The position numbers and the translations under genes were made by a program. From JAANXG01 sp963731035 (GTDB lineage Bacteria; Pseudomonadota; Gammaproteobacteria; Arenicellales; JAANXG01), in contig CAVSUY010000018.1 in the NCBI GenBank assembly GCA_963731035.1, positions 124,001 through 188,000 of the forward strand: 64,000 nucleotides of DNA, in the 5' to 3' direction. This document shows, one piece after another, positions 25,293-33,983 of the stretch. The notes below the pieces were generated by a model, which had not been told where the DNA came from, searched no databases, and saw nothing but the letters and a program-made list of their open reading frames with translations. The stretch's first letter is position 1, and every line of letters starts with the position of its first letter.

Positions 25293-26675
25293 TCAACCGC
25301 GTTTGCGCCAGCGTGTGCCGCCTGATCCATCCTCGATCTCGATACCCATCCCGGCCAGCCGGTCGCGGATCTCGTCGGCCCGTGAAAAGTCTTTCTCTCT
25401 ACGCGCCTCGTTGCGCTCGGCGACCAGCGCATCGATGGTGTCGACGTCCATATCCGAGGCACTGCCGGCAAACCATTGCTCGGGATCCTGTTGCAGAAGT
25501 CCGACCAGCTCGCCCGCCGCCAGGATCGCGGCCTTGAGCCGGGTGCGCTCGACGGGGTCCTGCTCGGTGTTGGCGGCCCTGGCCAGCGCCGACAGGGCCG
25601 CCAGTGCCCGCGGCGTATTGAGGTCGTTTTCCAGCTCGTCGAGGAATGGCTTCATCAAAGGCTCGTATCCTTCTGCCGCGGCCGCCACGTCCTGCAGATC
25701 GCGCAGCGCCTGGTATAGTCCGTCCAGCCGCCGCCGGGCCTGCTCCAGGCCGTCGTCGGTCCAGTCCAGCGGCGCACGGTAGTGAGCGCTGATCAACGCC
25801 AGGCGCACCGCTTCGCCCGGCGCCTGCTCGAGCAGGTCCTTCACCAGGAGTACGTTGCCCAGGGACTTGGACATCTTCTCGCTTGCCACATTCACGAATC
25901 CATTATGCACCCAGTAGCGGCAGAACAACTGGCCGTCGTGGGCGCAGGTGCTCTGGGCATTCTCATTCTCGTGGTGAGGAAATATCAGGTCGCTGCCGCC
26001 GCCATGGATGTCTATGGTCCGTCCGAGATAGGTCTCGATCATGCTCGAGCATTCGATATGCCAGCCCGGCCGGCCGTAGCCCCAGGGGCTCTCCCAGCCC
26101 GGCAGGCCGCCCGTGGAAGGTTTCCACAGCACGAAGTCGGCGGGGTCCTTCTTGTAGGGCGCCACTTCCACGCGGGCGCCGGCCACCATCTCCTTGCGGT
26201 CGCGATGGGACAGCTCGCCGTAACGCTCGAAGGCAGGGACGTTGAACAGCACGTGGCCCTCCGCTTCGTAGGCAGCGCCGCGCGCGATCAGGGTCCCGAT
26301 CATCTCGACGATCTGTTGAATGGTCCGGGTGACGCGCGGCTCGATATCCGGCGGCAGCACGCCCAGGGCCTCCAGGTCCGTGTGATAAGCCCCGGTGTAC
26401 CTGTCGGTGATCTCCGAGATGGGCACCCCCGACTCCTTCGCCGCCTTGTTGATCTTGTCATCGATATCGGTGATGTTGCGGGCATACACGACGTTCGGAT
26501 ATTCATGGCGCAGCAGGCGCGCCAACACGTCGAAGACGACAGCCGGTCGCGCGTTGCCTATATGGGCGTAGCTGTATACGGTAGGACCGCACACGTACAT
26601 GGTCACGCGCCCGGGATCACCGGGTTCGAAACGCTTTTTGCAACGGCTGAGGGTGTTGTATAAGTACACGGTCAA
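25293..26675 (-). CDS. cysS: Cysteinyl-tRNA synthetase
   Basis: CysRS charges tRNA-Cys. The 460-aa protein has the zinc cysteine in YVCGPTVYSYAHIGNARP (which also carries the HIGH motif), a second zinc segment (WHIECSSM ... HGGGSDLIFPHHENE) and the KMSKS loop ASEKMSKSLGN. The C-terminal helical domain ends at residue 460 with the usual basic tail. It is the first gene of the cysS-sufE-gltX run; a sulfur-transfer gene beside a cysteine-using synthetase may reflect shared cysteine demand, though that is inference. Confidence 0.96.
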   Translation of the reverse strand: MTVYLYNTLSRCKKRFEPGDPGRVTMYVCGPTVYSYAHIGNARPAVVFDVLARLLRHEYPNVVYARNITDIDDKINKAAKESGVPISEITDRYTGAYHTDLEALGVLPPDIEPRVTRTIQQIVEMIGTLIARGAAYEAEGHVLFNVPAFERYGELSHRDRKEMVAGARVEVAPYKKDPADFVLWKPSTGGLPGWESPWGYGRPGWHIECSSMIETYLGRTIDIHGGGSDLIFPHHENENAQSTCAHDGQLFCRYWVHNGFVNVASEKMSKSLGNVLLVKDLLEQAPGEAVRLALISAHYRAPLDWTDDGLEQARRRLDGLYQALRDLQDVAAAAEGYEPLMKPFLDELENDLNTPRALAALSALARAANTEQDPVERTRLKAAILAAGELVGLLQQDPEQWFAGSASDMDVDTIDALVAERNEARREKDFSRADEIRDRLAGMGIEIEDGSGGTRWRKRG

Positions 26676-26727
26676 GGGACGGGAGCGCCTCGAATCGCCG
26701 AGGCACTCCTTGTACAGCGTTCTGTGT

Positions 26728-28773
26728 CTAGAACCTCGCGCGGTAGGACGCCAGGACGGTCAACTCGGTTCCCGCATTCGCCACGTGGTTGGGTTGCCGA
26801 CGCAGCATGAAGTAGGCGCCCAGGGACGAGCGGCGGTCGAGGTCGTACAGATAGTAGGACTCCAGCGTATATTCACGGCCGTTAGGCACCAGCGAGATCC
26901 GGTCCACGTTCCGGTAGATGTTTCCCTTGTAGTCACTGGCGTAGGGAACCGACATGTCGACCTGGCCCCCGGCCACTCGCAGCGGCTGCGAAACAGCCAG
27001 GCCCACCTGGTCCCTGGTGCGCAGCAGGCCATCCGCTACCAGTCCGACCCCGAACCAGTCGCTGCGTATGGATGAAAAGTTCTTCAGCAGGCCGGTATTC
27101 GCCTCGGCCACCTGGCTTCGGGCGACGCCATAGTTGCCTATCAGGTGCGCGTGCTCGCCGAGCCGCAGGCCGGCGGAGACGCTGGCTGCCAATGTATCGG
27201 TGTTGTCGACGCTGAACGCGCCGTTCGAGGCACCGCCGAAAAGACTGCCGTCCTCCTGCAACCGCCCGACCTGAATGCTTAGCTTGCCGCGATCGTTGAA
27301 ATTGTAGCTGCCCTCCAGTACCGCGGCCACGCTGCCACGGCCATGGGCCCGGTCCTCGCGGGTGTTCACGAGACCGAAATCCACGTCGAAGCCCCTGCTG
27401 CCGCCGAAGCCCATACCCACGCTGTCGGCGCTGGAGCTGAAGCCGAGGATCGGCAGCGCGAAAGACTGCCCCGACAGGAAACGGGATCTGCCGACCGTGG
27501 AGTCACCGTATACCGAATCCATGACGCCAAAGTTCAGCGAGGGATCGCGGTTCTTGTTGACCTGGTAGTGGAAGCCGCTTGGATAGTCTCCGGACAAGGA
27601 CATGACCCAGTCGAGATTCCGGTCGGCAAAGACCGGGTCGTCATCGAATGCGAAGTACTTCGCCGGATCCGCGCCCCGACGGTCGGAGGTGACATAAGCT
27701 GCATCCAGGGTATCGTAGTCGTCGAGGCGAATGCGGGTGGCGGCGTGACGCTGCTCCAGGGATTCGAAGAAGCTCGAGATCGAGCTGCGCTGGTCGTCGA
27801 TGGTCGACATCCTGGTCAGGTCGACCTGGAACGGACGCCCATATGAGTCCAGTACCAGGGTCTTCTCGAGCTTGCCGCGGCTGTTGTAGAGGATCGCGGC
27901 GCCCGCCGCGGCCCCGACCAGCAGGGCACCGGCGGCGAGGCCGGAACCTCCTCCCGAGCCGCCGCTACCGTCGGGGATGGTGGTCGGACCCGCCGGGCTG
28001 TTGATCACCTGGGCGGCGTTCAGGATGAACCCGTGACCGAGCCGGGTATCGCCGGTGTCCTCAGCGGTAGCGAAGATCACCTGTGCCAGCTGCTCCGCGT
28101 CGAGGAAAGGCGCCGCCTCGAGAACGGCGGCGGCGATGCCCGCCAGTCGCGCCGCCGCGAATGACGTCCCCGAGTTGCCGCTGAATTCGGTGGTGCCGCG
28201 CACTGCGACGCAGCGGCTCGAGGTGGCGCCGCAGGCATTGGAGTTCGGCAGCAGCACACCGCTGTCATCGGTGCCCGTGACCACCGCCACGCCCGACAGA
28301 CCGCTGGCCGCCACCGCCGCCACGTCCGGATTATCATTGCCCCCGTCACCGGTCCGGATAGCGATGAACTTCCCTGCCTGAGAGGCGTTGGGAAGCGCAT
28401 TGGAGGGAGCCGAGATGGTCGCGGCGCTGAAAGCAATGATGCCGATATCGGAATTGGAGGCCGCTCTCAGCACAGCGGCGTCGGTGGCGGACGAAGACGG
28501 CATCAAGTCCGAGTCCGTTACGACGAACTGGTACTGGGGAACGCCCGGCGATTCCTGATCGACGATCCTGGATACAGTGGTGCCGTGGCCGTCGGCCGTG
28601 GGATCGGAGGTGTCCTGCGTACCGTCGACGAAATTGAAGCCACCGACAACGTTGACACCCGCGTCGTTGGTCCCGCTGTCGAGGACCGCAACGCCCGTCT
28701 GCTGCGCCAGGGTCATGCCGGAAAACACGACCATGAAACCACAGGCACCGGTATAAAGCACATGCTTCAACAA
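26728..28773 (-). CDS. Subtilisin-like (S8) protease with C-terminal outer-membrane region
   Basis: This 681-aa exported protein starts with a signal peptide (cleavage after TLAQ, about residue 24). A compact S8 domain follows (about 25-265) with the complete triad: Asp in AVLDSGTND, His in DGHGTTVSR, Ser in GTSFAAARLAG. After a glycine-serine linker comes a hydrophobic stretch GLAAGALLVGAAAGAAILY (about 280-298). Then a region of about 370 residues follows with alternating polar/hydrophobic strands, ending ASYRARF. A C-terminal phenylalanine after aromatic strands is the usual signature of outer-membrane beta-barrels. It may be an autotransporter-like surface protease. It lies alone, 52 bases after cysS's start on the same strand. 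Confidence 0.8.
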   Translation of the reverse strand: MLKHVLYTGACGFMVVFSGMTLAQQTGVAVLDSGTNDAGVNVVGGFNFVDGTQDTSDPTADGHGTTVSRIVDQESPGVPQYQFVVTDSDLMPSSSATDAAVLRAASNSDIGIIAFSAATISAPSNALPNASQAGKFIAIRTGDGGNDNPDVAAVAASGLSGVAVVTGTDDSGVLLPNSNACGATSSRCVAVRGTTEFSGNSGTSFAAARLAGIAAAVLEAAPFLDAEQLAQVIFATAEDTGDTRLGHGFILNAAQVINSPAGPTTIPDGSGGSGGGSGLAAGALLVGAAAGAAILYNSRGKLEKTLVLDSYGRPFQVDLTRMSTIDDQRSSISSFFESLEQRHAATRIRLDDYDTLDAAYVTSDRRGADPAKYFAFDDDPVFADRNLDWVMSLSGDYPSGFHYQVNKNRDPSLNFGVMDSVYGDSTVGRSRFLSGQSFALPILGFSSSADSVGMGFGGSRGFDVDFGLVNTREDRAHGRGSVAAVLEGSYNFNDRGKLSIQVGRLQEDGSLFGGASNGAFSVDNTDTLAASVSAGLRLGEHAHLIGNYGVARSQVAEANTGLLKNFSSIRSDWFGVGLVADGLLRTRDQVGLAVSQPLRVAGGQVDMSVPYASDYKGNIYRNVDRISLVPNGREYTLESYYLYDLDRRSSLGAYFMLRRQPNHVANAGTELTVLASYRARF

Positions 28774-28795
28774 ATTCGATTCCTCCCCAAGGAGC

Positions 28796-28954
28796 CTAGC
28801 AGGATGTTGAAAAACGCCTTCCTGGCCTTTTTCAACGCGCCGGGCGCGGCGCCTGTCCGCACTCGGCTACGCCGAATCAAGCACTTACAGTGCTTGATTC
28901 GCGGCGAGACATCCCTGTCTCGCACTAGCGGGCTGTTTTTCAACAGCCTGCTAG
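28796..28954. mobile_element. MITE-like element, 159 bases
   Basis: Terminal inverted repeats CTAGCAGGATGTTGAAAAAC (28796-28815) and its complement at 28935-28954 match at 19 of 20 positions. Inside, a 12-base perfect hairpin GAATCAAGCACT-TAC (28874-28900) is present, and the right end itself folds (28924-28955). No coding capacity. If CTAG at both ends is a target duplication, an IS5-like source with YTAR target would fit, but the parent element is not in this window. Confidence 0.75.
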
Positions 28955-28958
28955 TGTA

Positions 28959-28994
28959 CCCCGCCAGAAATGATGCAAATCATTTCAGGCGGGG
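28959..28994. repeat. Hairpin with CCCCGCC/GGCGGGG ends
   Basis: CCCCGCC (28959-28965) pairs with GGCGGGG (28988-28994). The intervening AGAAATGAT and AATCATTTCA pair further, leaving a loop of a few bases. It abuts the MITE-like element. There is no T-tract on either strand, so a simple intrinsic terminator is not supported. Confidence 0.7.
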
Positions 28995-29019
28995 ATGACG
29001 GTGGCCCCGATCCGCAAAC

Positions 29020-29088
29020 GGGCGCCGCCGGGGTCTTTTTCAGTCGCTCCCCGATACTCGCTTGGTGAAAAAGACCCCGGCGGCGCCC
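29020..29088. repeat. 23-base perfect inverted repeat
   Basis: Arms 29020-29042 and 29066-29088 are perfect reverse complements (starting GGGCGCCGCCGGGGTCTTTT) with a 23-base spacer. The T-run lies at the loop end of the stem, not after it, so this is not a standard terminator unless only the first arm (GGCGCC plus TTTTT) is used. It could be the ends of a small non-autonomous element or a protein site. Confidence 0.75.
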
Positions 29089-29249
29089 TTTCGATGCTCT
29101 ATCGAACAATCCAACCCGGATCGGCAAGCCGCCGATAAGTTACAGACTGTTTGACGGGGTACACTAGCGTATTCACCGCGTTGTTATGATCGCCGGCGCT
29201 ATTCTAACACCGTCCCGAAAGATGAGAACACGCCGCACCGCGGCTGTGA

Positions 29250-30170
29250 TCAGGACATCGAGGCGCGCACGAACTCTCCTATCCGTTGCACCGCTTCCGC
29301 CGCGGACGCGACGGTGGGCGCAAACATCTGGAAGACATGCGGCATGCCGGGAAAGATCTGAAGCTCGACAGCGACGTCGTGCTCGAGCGCCCGGTCCCTG
29401 AGCCGTTTCGCGTCGTCCAGAAGGATCTCCTGGTCGCCGACCTGGATCAGGAACCTGCCAAGGCCATGGAACTCTCCGAACAGAGGGGACACGTAGGGGT
29501 GGTCCATTCGTTCCGCGCCCTGCACGTAGGCCTGCGATACCAGGCCCAGACGGTCCGGGCGCAGAATCGGATCCACGGCGGCGTGGGTTTGCAGCGTCGC
29601 ACCCTGCCAGGTGAGATCCACCGCGGGCGACAGCGCGACCAGTGCCGCCGGCGGATCGACGCCTTCGCTCTTCAATCTCAATGCCGTGGCCACGGCCAGG
29701 TTGCCGCCCGCGGAGTCCCCCGCCAGGGCCAGGCTGCGAGCGGCGGCAGCCGATTCCGGACCGTTGTGCTGTATCCATCGATAGGCCCGCACGCAGTCGT
29801 CCAGGCCCGCGGGAAACGGATTCTCGGGTGCAAGTCGATAGTCCAGCACGAACACCACGCAACCGGTGGCTCGGGAGAGGCGGGCTGCCAGCGCACGATA
29901 GCCGTAAGGGCTGCCGGACATCCACGAGCCGCCGTGAATATACAGCAGTCGCCGGGACGGGTCACTGTGCGCCGCCGCGACCCATTCCCCGGGGGGCTCC
30001 TCGCAGGAAATCGTGCGGCCGTCGACGGTACGGGTTGCTGCGTCGAGGGCGGAGAAATCATCGATGACGGTCCGGATGCAAATGATGTCACCCGAACAAC
30101 CGGCGACCCGCCCGGCTATGCCGCGCAAGTGCTCAAACATGTGCCGTGTCGCCGGATCAGTAGCGCTCAT
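29250..30170 (-). CDS. Alpha/beta hydrolase, hormone-sensitive-lipase-like esterase
   Basis: This 306-aa soluble protein is a carboxylesterase of the HSL (bacterial family IV) group. It has the oxyanion motif HGGSWMSG, the nucleophile serine in GDSAGGNLA, the acid in VGDQEILLDDA and the histidine in FPGMPHVFQMF. There is no signal peptide. It is the last gene of a three-gene run (transglycosylase, kinase-like protein, esterase), overlapping the preceding gene by 4 bases. Substrate unknown; short-chain acyl esters are typical of the family. Confidence 0.9.
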   Translation of the reverse strand: MSATDPATRHMFEHLRGIAGRVAGCSGDIICIRTVIDDFSALDAATRTVDGRTISCEEPPGEWVAAAHSDPSRRLLYIHGGSWMSGSPYGYRALAARLSRATGCVVFVLDYRLAPENPFPAGLDDCVRAYRWIQHNGPESAAAARSLALAGDSAGGNLAVATALRLKSEGVDPPAALVALSPAVDLTWQGATLQTHAAVDPILRPDRLGLVSQAYVQGAERMDHPYVSPLFGEFHGLGRFLIQVGDQEILLDDAKRLRDRALEHDVAVELQIFPGMPHVFQMFAPTVASAAEAVQRIGEFVRASMS

Positions 30171-30820
30171 GAGCTCTTCTTTCGCACCTGGGTAAGAAGA
30201 TGCTCCAGGTATTCGAAGCGGCTGACGGATATCTCCATCTTCTGGGAGAGCTGATCGTCCTCTTCTTCGAGGAAATGGGACATGTCGGCGTAGAAAAATA
30301 CATGGAAGCTGTCCAGGTACTTTATCTCACGATTGGTGTTCAACACCAGGTTGTCGAGGCCGTACAGGTCGATGATCTTGCTGTGCTTCTCGTAGCACCA
30401 CTTCCTGGCGGCATGGCAGAAGCGCATCAGCTGGTTCCGGGCCTTGGGAAGTTTTCTCAGCAGCGGCACCGCGTCCGCCTCGTTGATGGGGTTGGCTAGG
30501 TTGAACCACGGTACCACCGCGTGACTGATGGCGATGGCGCTGTCCTCGTGAGCAGTGCGGACGGGAACGAATATGGTATTCGGAACGATGTCCTCGAGGC
30601 TGGCCTTCAATCGACGGTAGTCCTTGTCCAGCACCTGGAGCTGCCTGAAACTGCAGGCGCCGCGGTATTTCTTGATAACCACATCATAGGGCTCGCGGTT
30701 CCGGAAGCGATGGACCGACATCTGCCATACGTCGCAGTGATGTCCGATAATCGACTTGAGCTCGACGCTTAACCGCTTCGCGTTCAAGCAGGCGATGTCG
30801 TCGAGTGTCGGTTCGTTCAT
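30167..30820 (-). CDS. Kinase-like-fold protein, unknown function
   Basis: This 217-aa soluble protein has no firm family call from me. Its sequence order suggests a protein-kinase/aminoglycoside-kinase fold: a basic strand VVIKKYRGACSF like a VAIK lysine motif, then HSKIIDLYGLDNLVLNTN resembling a catalytic loop, then IKYLDSF in the place of a DFG motif. The catalytic histidine-aspartate pair is altered, so it may be a pseudokinase or a small-molecule kinase of the YrbL kind. The start at 30820 overlaps the transglycosylase stop by 4 bases (a longer in-frame extension lies inside that gene). It overlaps the esterase by 4 bases as well. Confidence 0.65.
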   Translation of the reverse strand: MNEPTLDDIACLNAKRLSVELKSIIGHHCDVWQMSVHRFRNREPYDVVIKKYRGACSFRQLQVLDKDYRRLKASLEDIVPNTIFVPVRTAHEDSAIAISHAVVPWFNLANPINEADAVPLLRKLPKARNQLMRFCHAARKWCYEKHSKIIDLYGLDNLVLNTNREIKYLDSFHVFFYADMSHFLEEEDDQLSQKMEISVSRFEYLEHLLTQVRKKSS

Positions 30821-33024
30821 TCGCTCTGATTGTTCTCCACCATGGGCTTCTTGTCTTCGCGCCGCGCCGCAACCACCGGCACACGGACGGTCTCGCCGAT
30901 TCTCGGAGAGTCTGTGTCGTGGTTGATCCGTCGCAGGACCCAGTATGGAATGTTGTGCCGCTCGGCGATCCGCCAAAGGGTGTCGCCAGGCTTCACGGTA
31001 TAGTCGTCGACACCGGTAACCGTGTAATGCTGATTGAACTCGTCCACCAGGGTCTGATGAAACTCGAACCGGTCGGACTCGAAGGCCAGACGCTCGGTAT
31101 CGTCAGATATCGGCAGCTCGATGGCCTCGCCCGAACGCAACTCGCCGCTGGATGAGATGTTGTTCATCTTCCGCAGCTCCCGGGTGCCGCCAAGGCCCAG
31201 CCAGTCGGCATAGTGGCCCAGGGTTTCCTCAGGCAGCACTCTCGCCAGGTAGCGCGTTTTGCCGTCCGCCTGCACGACCCGAACAGCAACGTCGATCTCC
31301 GCCATGAGGTCGGGAATGGGCCCGTTGTTCTCCGGGCCGGCCCCGCTTTCCGCCTGCTCCTCGCCGGCAGAGCCTTCGGCGTCCTTTCCCGCTTTGGGCT
31401 CGGCCTTGACGACCTGGGTCTTGCCCTCCAGGCCCGGTATTCGGAGTTTCTGCCCGATATGTATGATCGCGCGGCTGCCGAGCCCATTGACGCGGATAAG
31501 CTGGCGGCAGTCCATACGAAATGAGCGAGCGATCTCACACGCGGTATCGCCTTTGCGCACGACGTAGTGGCCGTCCTGCGCGGATGCCACCCGCTGCGAT
31601 GCGGTGGGTTTCGGCTGGCCCGGGATGTCCAGTTTCTGGCCGACCCGGATCAATGCCCGCCGCCCGAGGCCATTCAGCTGAATCAGATCCCTGCAATGAA
31701 CGGAGAAGGCCTTGGCGATCTCGCAGGCCGTATCCCCCCGCGCCACCACGTACTTGCGCCCGCTCAATTGCGGCTGCTCCGGCGGCAGCTGTTCCAGCTT
31801 CGACACCTGCTTGTCCCAACCGCCCGCCCGACGGGGAATGTTGAGTGCGTAGCCCCCCGGCATCAGTCGCCATCCCTTCCATACATACCGGGTCAACGCC
31901 GGATTCAGCCCCTTGATGGTGTCCTCGCCGACCCCGAAAACCCTGACGATGCGCTCTACCGATGTGGGCTGCTTGAGCACCACCTGAGCGACATCCAGCT
32001 CGTCGTCGGTCTCCACCTTGCCGAAGTACTTGTCCGCATTGCGGGCTACGTAGCGGGCCGCGAGAAAACTCGCATAGAAATTTCTCACCGCGGTGCGAAA
32101 ACTCCGGGAGCGGTACTTGTCCAGCACATCGATATAGTCCGGCCCGACGCTGCGTATCGCCCGCGCCATGCCGGTGATACCGTAGTTGTACGAAGTAATC
32201 ACGAACGGGTTCACCTGGGCCGGTTTCACCGAGCCGTCCAGCTCGCGTGCCACCTCGGTCAGAACGTCCGTGCTGCGGCGCAGGTACTTGACCGCCGCCA
32301 GGGTGGCCCGGTGGGGATCGAAGCGTTCGTCCATGGTGGCGTCGAGCTGCAGCCCCAGCTTGCGGGCCGTGGCGGGCATGATCTGCCACAGACCAGCGGC
32401 ACCGGCGCTCGAGTACGCCTGCGGGTTGTAGGCGGATTCCACGAAAGGCAGGTAAAGAATATCTTCGGACAAATTATATTTCTTGAGCACATCGATAATG
32501 ATGTTCTTGTAGCGGCCATAGCGTTTGAGCGCCTCCTGAAACCGGTCGCGATTGCCTTCCTGGCAGCGAACGCGATTTGCCGCCCCGGCGATCTCGTCGG
32601 GGTCCTTGTTCGGAAACAGGTCGAGGTACGCCCGCTCTTCCCGGGTCCAGCCGGGCTTTGCCCATGTCGCCTTCTTGGCTACGGTTCGGAGCATCTGCTC
32701 CACGCGCTTCCGCTCGGCCTCCACGGCGTGCGCCGACCGGGAGTGGCGGCAGGTGGCCTTGCTGGTGATGACGGAATAGACGCGAGCGGGGTGAGCGCGA
32801 TCGTGGAAAACGATCTGATCGGTCCCCCAGGTGCGAAAGACCTTGATCCAGAAATCAACCCGGCGATGTATCTCGGGCGGGCAGGGAAACGCGTCGTTGC
32901 ATTGCAGATCGTGGGATTCCACGACGGGCGGCTTGGCGTGGGACGCCGATACCAGCAGCAGAAAAGCGACGAACACCCGCGCCATGAAGCGCGGGCCCAG
33001 GATACTTCTATCATTCACTGACAT
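30817..33024 (-). CDS. MltD-like lytic transglycosylase with LysM repeats
   Basis: This 735-aa exported enzyme cleaves peptidoglycan glycan strands. A signal peptide lies just inside the N terminus (VFVAFLLLVSASHA); an alternative start at 32985 would begin right at it. The SLT domain (about residues 160-330) has the catalytic glutamate in PFVESAYNPQAYSSAGAAGL and the motif WQIMPATARKLGL. LysM-type repeats follow: two close copies (YVVARGDTACEIAKAF and YVVRKGDTACEIARSF) each with cysteines, a diverged one, and a final YTVKPGDTLWRIAERHNI. The cysteine pairs in the first two LysM units are unusual and may form disulfides. It is the first gene of a run with the kinase-like protein and the esterase. 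Confidence 0.9.
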   Translation of the reverse strand: MSVNDRSILGPRFMARVFVAFLLLVSASHAKPPVVESHDLQCNDAFPCPPEIHRRVDFWIKVFRTWGTDQIVFHDRAHPARVYSVITSKATCRHSRSAHAVEAERKRVEQMLRTVAKKATWAKPGWTREERAYLDLFPNKDPDEIAGAANRVRCQEGNRDRFQEALKRYGRYKNIIIDVLKKYNLSEDILYLPFVESAYNPQAYSSAGAAGLWQIMPATARKLGLQLDATMDERFDPHRATLAAVKYLRRSTDVLTEVARELDGSVKPAQVNPFVITSYNYGITGMARAIRSVGPDYIDVLDKYRSRSFRTAVRNFYASFLAARYVARNADKYFGKVETDDELDVAQVVLKQPTSVERIVRVFGVGEDTIKGLNPALTRYVWKGWRLMPGGYALNIPRRAGGWDKQVSKLEQLPPEQPQLSGRKYVVARGDTACEIAKAFSVHCRDLIQLNGLGRRALIRVGQKLDIPGQPKPTASQRVASAQDGHYVVRKGDTACEIARSFRMDCRQLIRVNGLGSRAIIHIGQKLRIPGLEGKTQVVKAEPKAGKDAEGSAGEEQAESGAGPENNGPIPDLMAEIDVAVRVVQADGKTRYLARVLPEETLGHYADWLGLGGTRELRKMNNISSSGELRSGEAIELPISDDTERLAFESDRFEFHQTLVDEFNQHYTVTGVDDYTVKPGDTLWRIAERHNIPYWVLRRINHDTDSPRIGETVRVPVVAARREDKKPMVENNQSE

Positions 33025-33479
33025 CTGCGATACCGGATAGCCAACGCGCTGCTGGAAGCCGGCGCTCCTGGATACTTCAACGGACTGGGAAACTCCCCGC
33101 TAGTGTGGACACGTGCACCGTTTTCGGAATTTGGGACGCAATAAAGCAGAGTTCCCCCGCCGGGTCCAGCCCCCTGTTTCAGTTCCGCGTTGCCCGCGCC
33201 CGCGGGTCTTCATTGGCGCCCGATTATGGCCTTGCATGCCGGCTTCAGAAAGTACGGCCGACAAACGGATTAGTCGATCCGCGCACCCGGAATCAGCCAG
33301 CGCGACGAAATCTGATGCAAGCCACAGCCATATGGCCCGTGTTTCTGATACATTGCAGGGCTGCTGGCGCGGGGGAGTGCCGGTTCTTCGCTGAAAGGCT
33401 AAGTCACTGATAAAAAAGAATAAACTGAAAACGGACACCTGAGCGCCCGGGTCCTGGAGTTGCCCGGCCTGCAACGACA
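33025..33479. other. Intergenic region between mltD-like and DUF1499 genes
   Basis: These 455 bases separate two divergent genes. I see no protein-coding signal, repeat or terminator. An A-rich stretch GATAAAAAAGAATAAACTGA (about 33409-33428) lies 52-71 bases before the DUF1499 start and may be part of its promoter, but no clear -35/-10 pair can be defined. Confidence 0.5.
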
Positions 33480-33947
33480 ATGCTCATAAAGACACTCCTT
33501 GCGCTGCTCGTGGTGGTGGTCATCCTGGCGGGCGGCGCCATCGCCGGGAACAAGGTGCCATTGCGGCAGCTTCCTGGTCCGCTCGCGCGTCTAATGGTGT
33601 ACTTGTCCAGGAACTCGGCCGAGACCCGTCCGGATCACGTCTTCCCGGAGTTGCGTACGCGCTCCTACGCAATGTCGAGGGTGCAAATGCTCGAGCGGAT
33701 CAAAGCGGCGATCGTCGAGCTCGGATGGGAGATCCAGACGGACGAAGGTGATCGCTACTCCGTCCATGCCGTGGTATCGACCCCCCTGTTGCAATTCAAG
33801 GACGACGTTTACGTCACACTCCGGGAGGCGGCGAACGACAGGACCGCAGTCCACATCGCATCCCGGTCGCGTGTCGGACGCGCGGACTTCGGCGCCAACA
33901 TCGGCCACATCATGGCGCTGGACGAGGCGCTGGGATCGGGCTCGTAG
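33480..33947 (+). CDS. DUF1499 family protein
   Basis: This 155-aa protein has one N-terminal membrane helix (LLALLVVVVILAGGAIAG) and a C-terminal DUF1499 domain: LERIKAAIVELGWEI, LQFKDDVYVTLRE, VHIASRSRVGRADFGANI. The SRSRxGxxDxGxN motif is the family hallmark. Function is unknown; the domain faces the periplasm if the helix is a signal anchor. It reads towards the GGDEF/EAL gene with 36 bases between, so co-transcription is plausible. Confidence 0.82.
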   Translation: MLIKTLLALLVVVVILAGGAIAGNKVPLRQLPGPLARLMVYLSRNSAETRPDHVFPELRTRSYAMSRVQMLERIKAAIVELGWEIQTDEGDRYSVHAVVSTPLLQFKDDVYVTLREAANDRTAVHIASRSRVGRADFGANIGHIMALDEALGSGS

Positions 33948-33983
33948 GCCTCCCGGATCCGGAGATACAGCGGAAGCCGGCGC

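Larger units (their letters stand above)
28774..29249. other. Gene-free region with MITE-like element and palindromes
   Basis: No gene is supported in these 476 bases. They hold a 159-base element with inverted ends (28796-28954), a hairpin directly beside it (28959-28994), and a 23-base perfect inverted repeat (29020-29088). The remainder (29089-29249) shows nothing clear. The subtilase promoter must lie in or upstream of the element. Confidence 0.7.

Noticed and set aside
28959..28994. The CCCCGCC/GGCGGGG hairpin as a terminator
   Set aside because: Neither strand has a T-tract after the stem, and no transcript is expected to end there.
33100..33480. A 126-codon open frame on the minus strand in the mltD-DUF1499 gap
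   Set aside because: It has no domain, no good ribosome site and an uneven composition; it is more likely chance.
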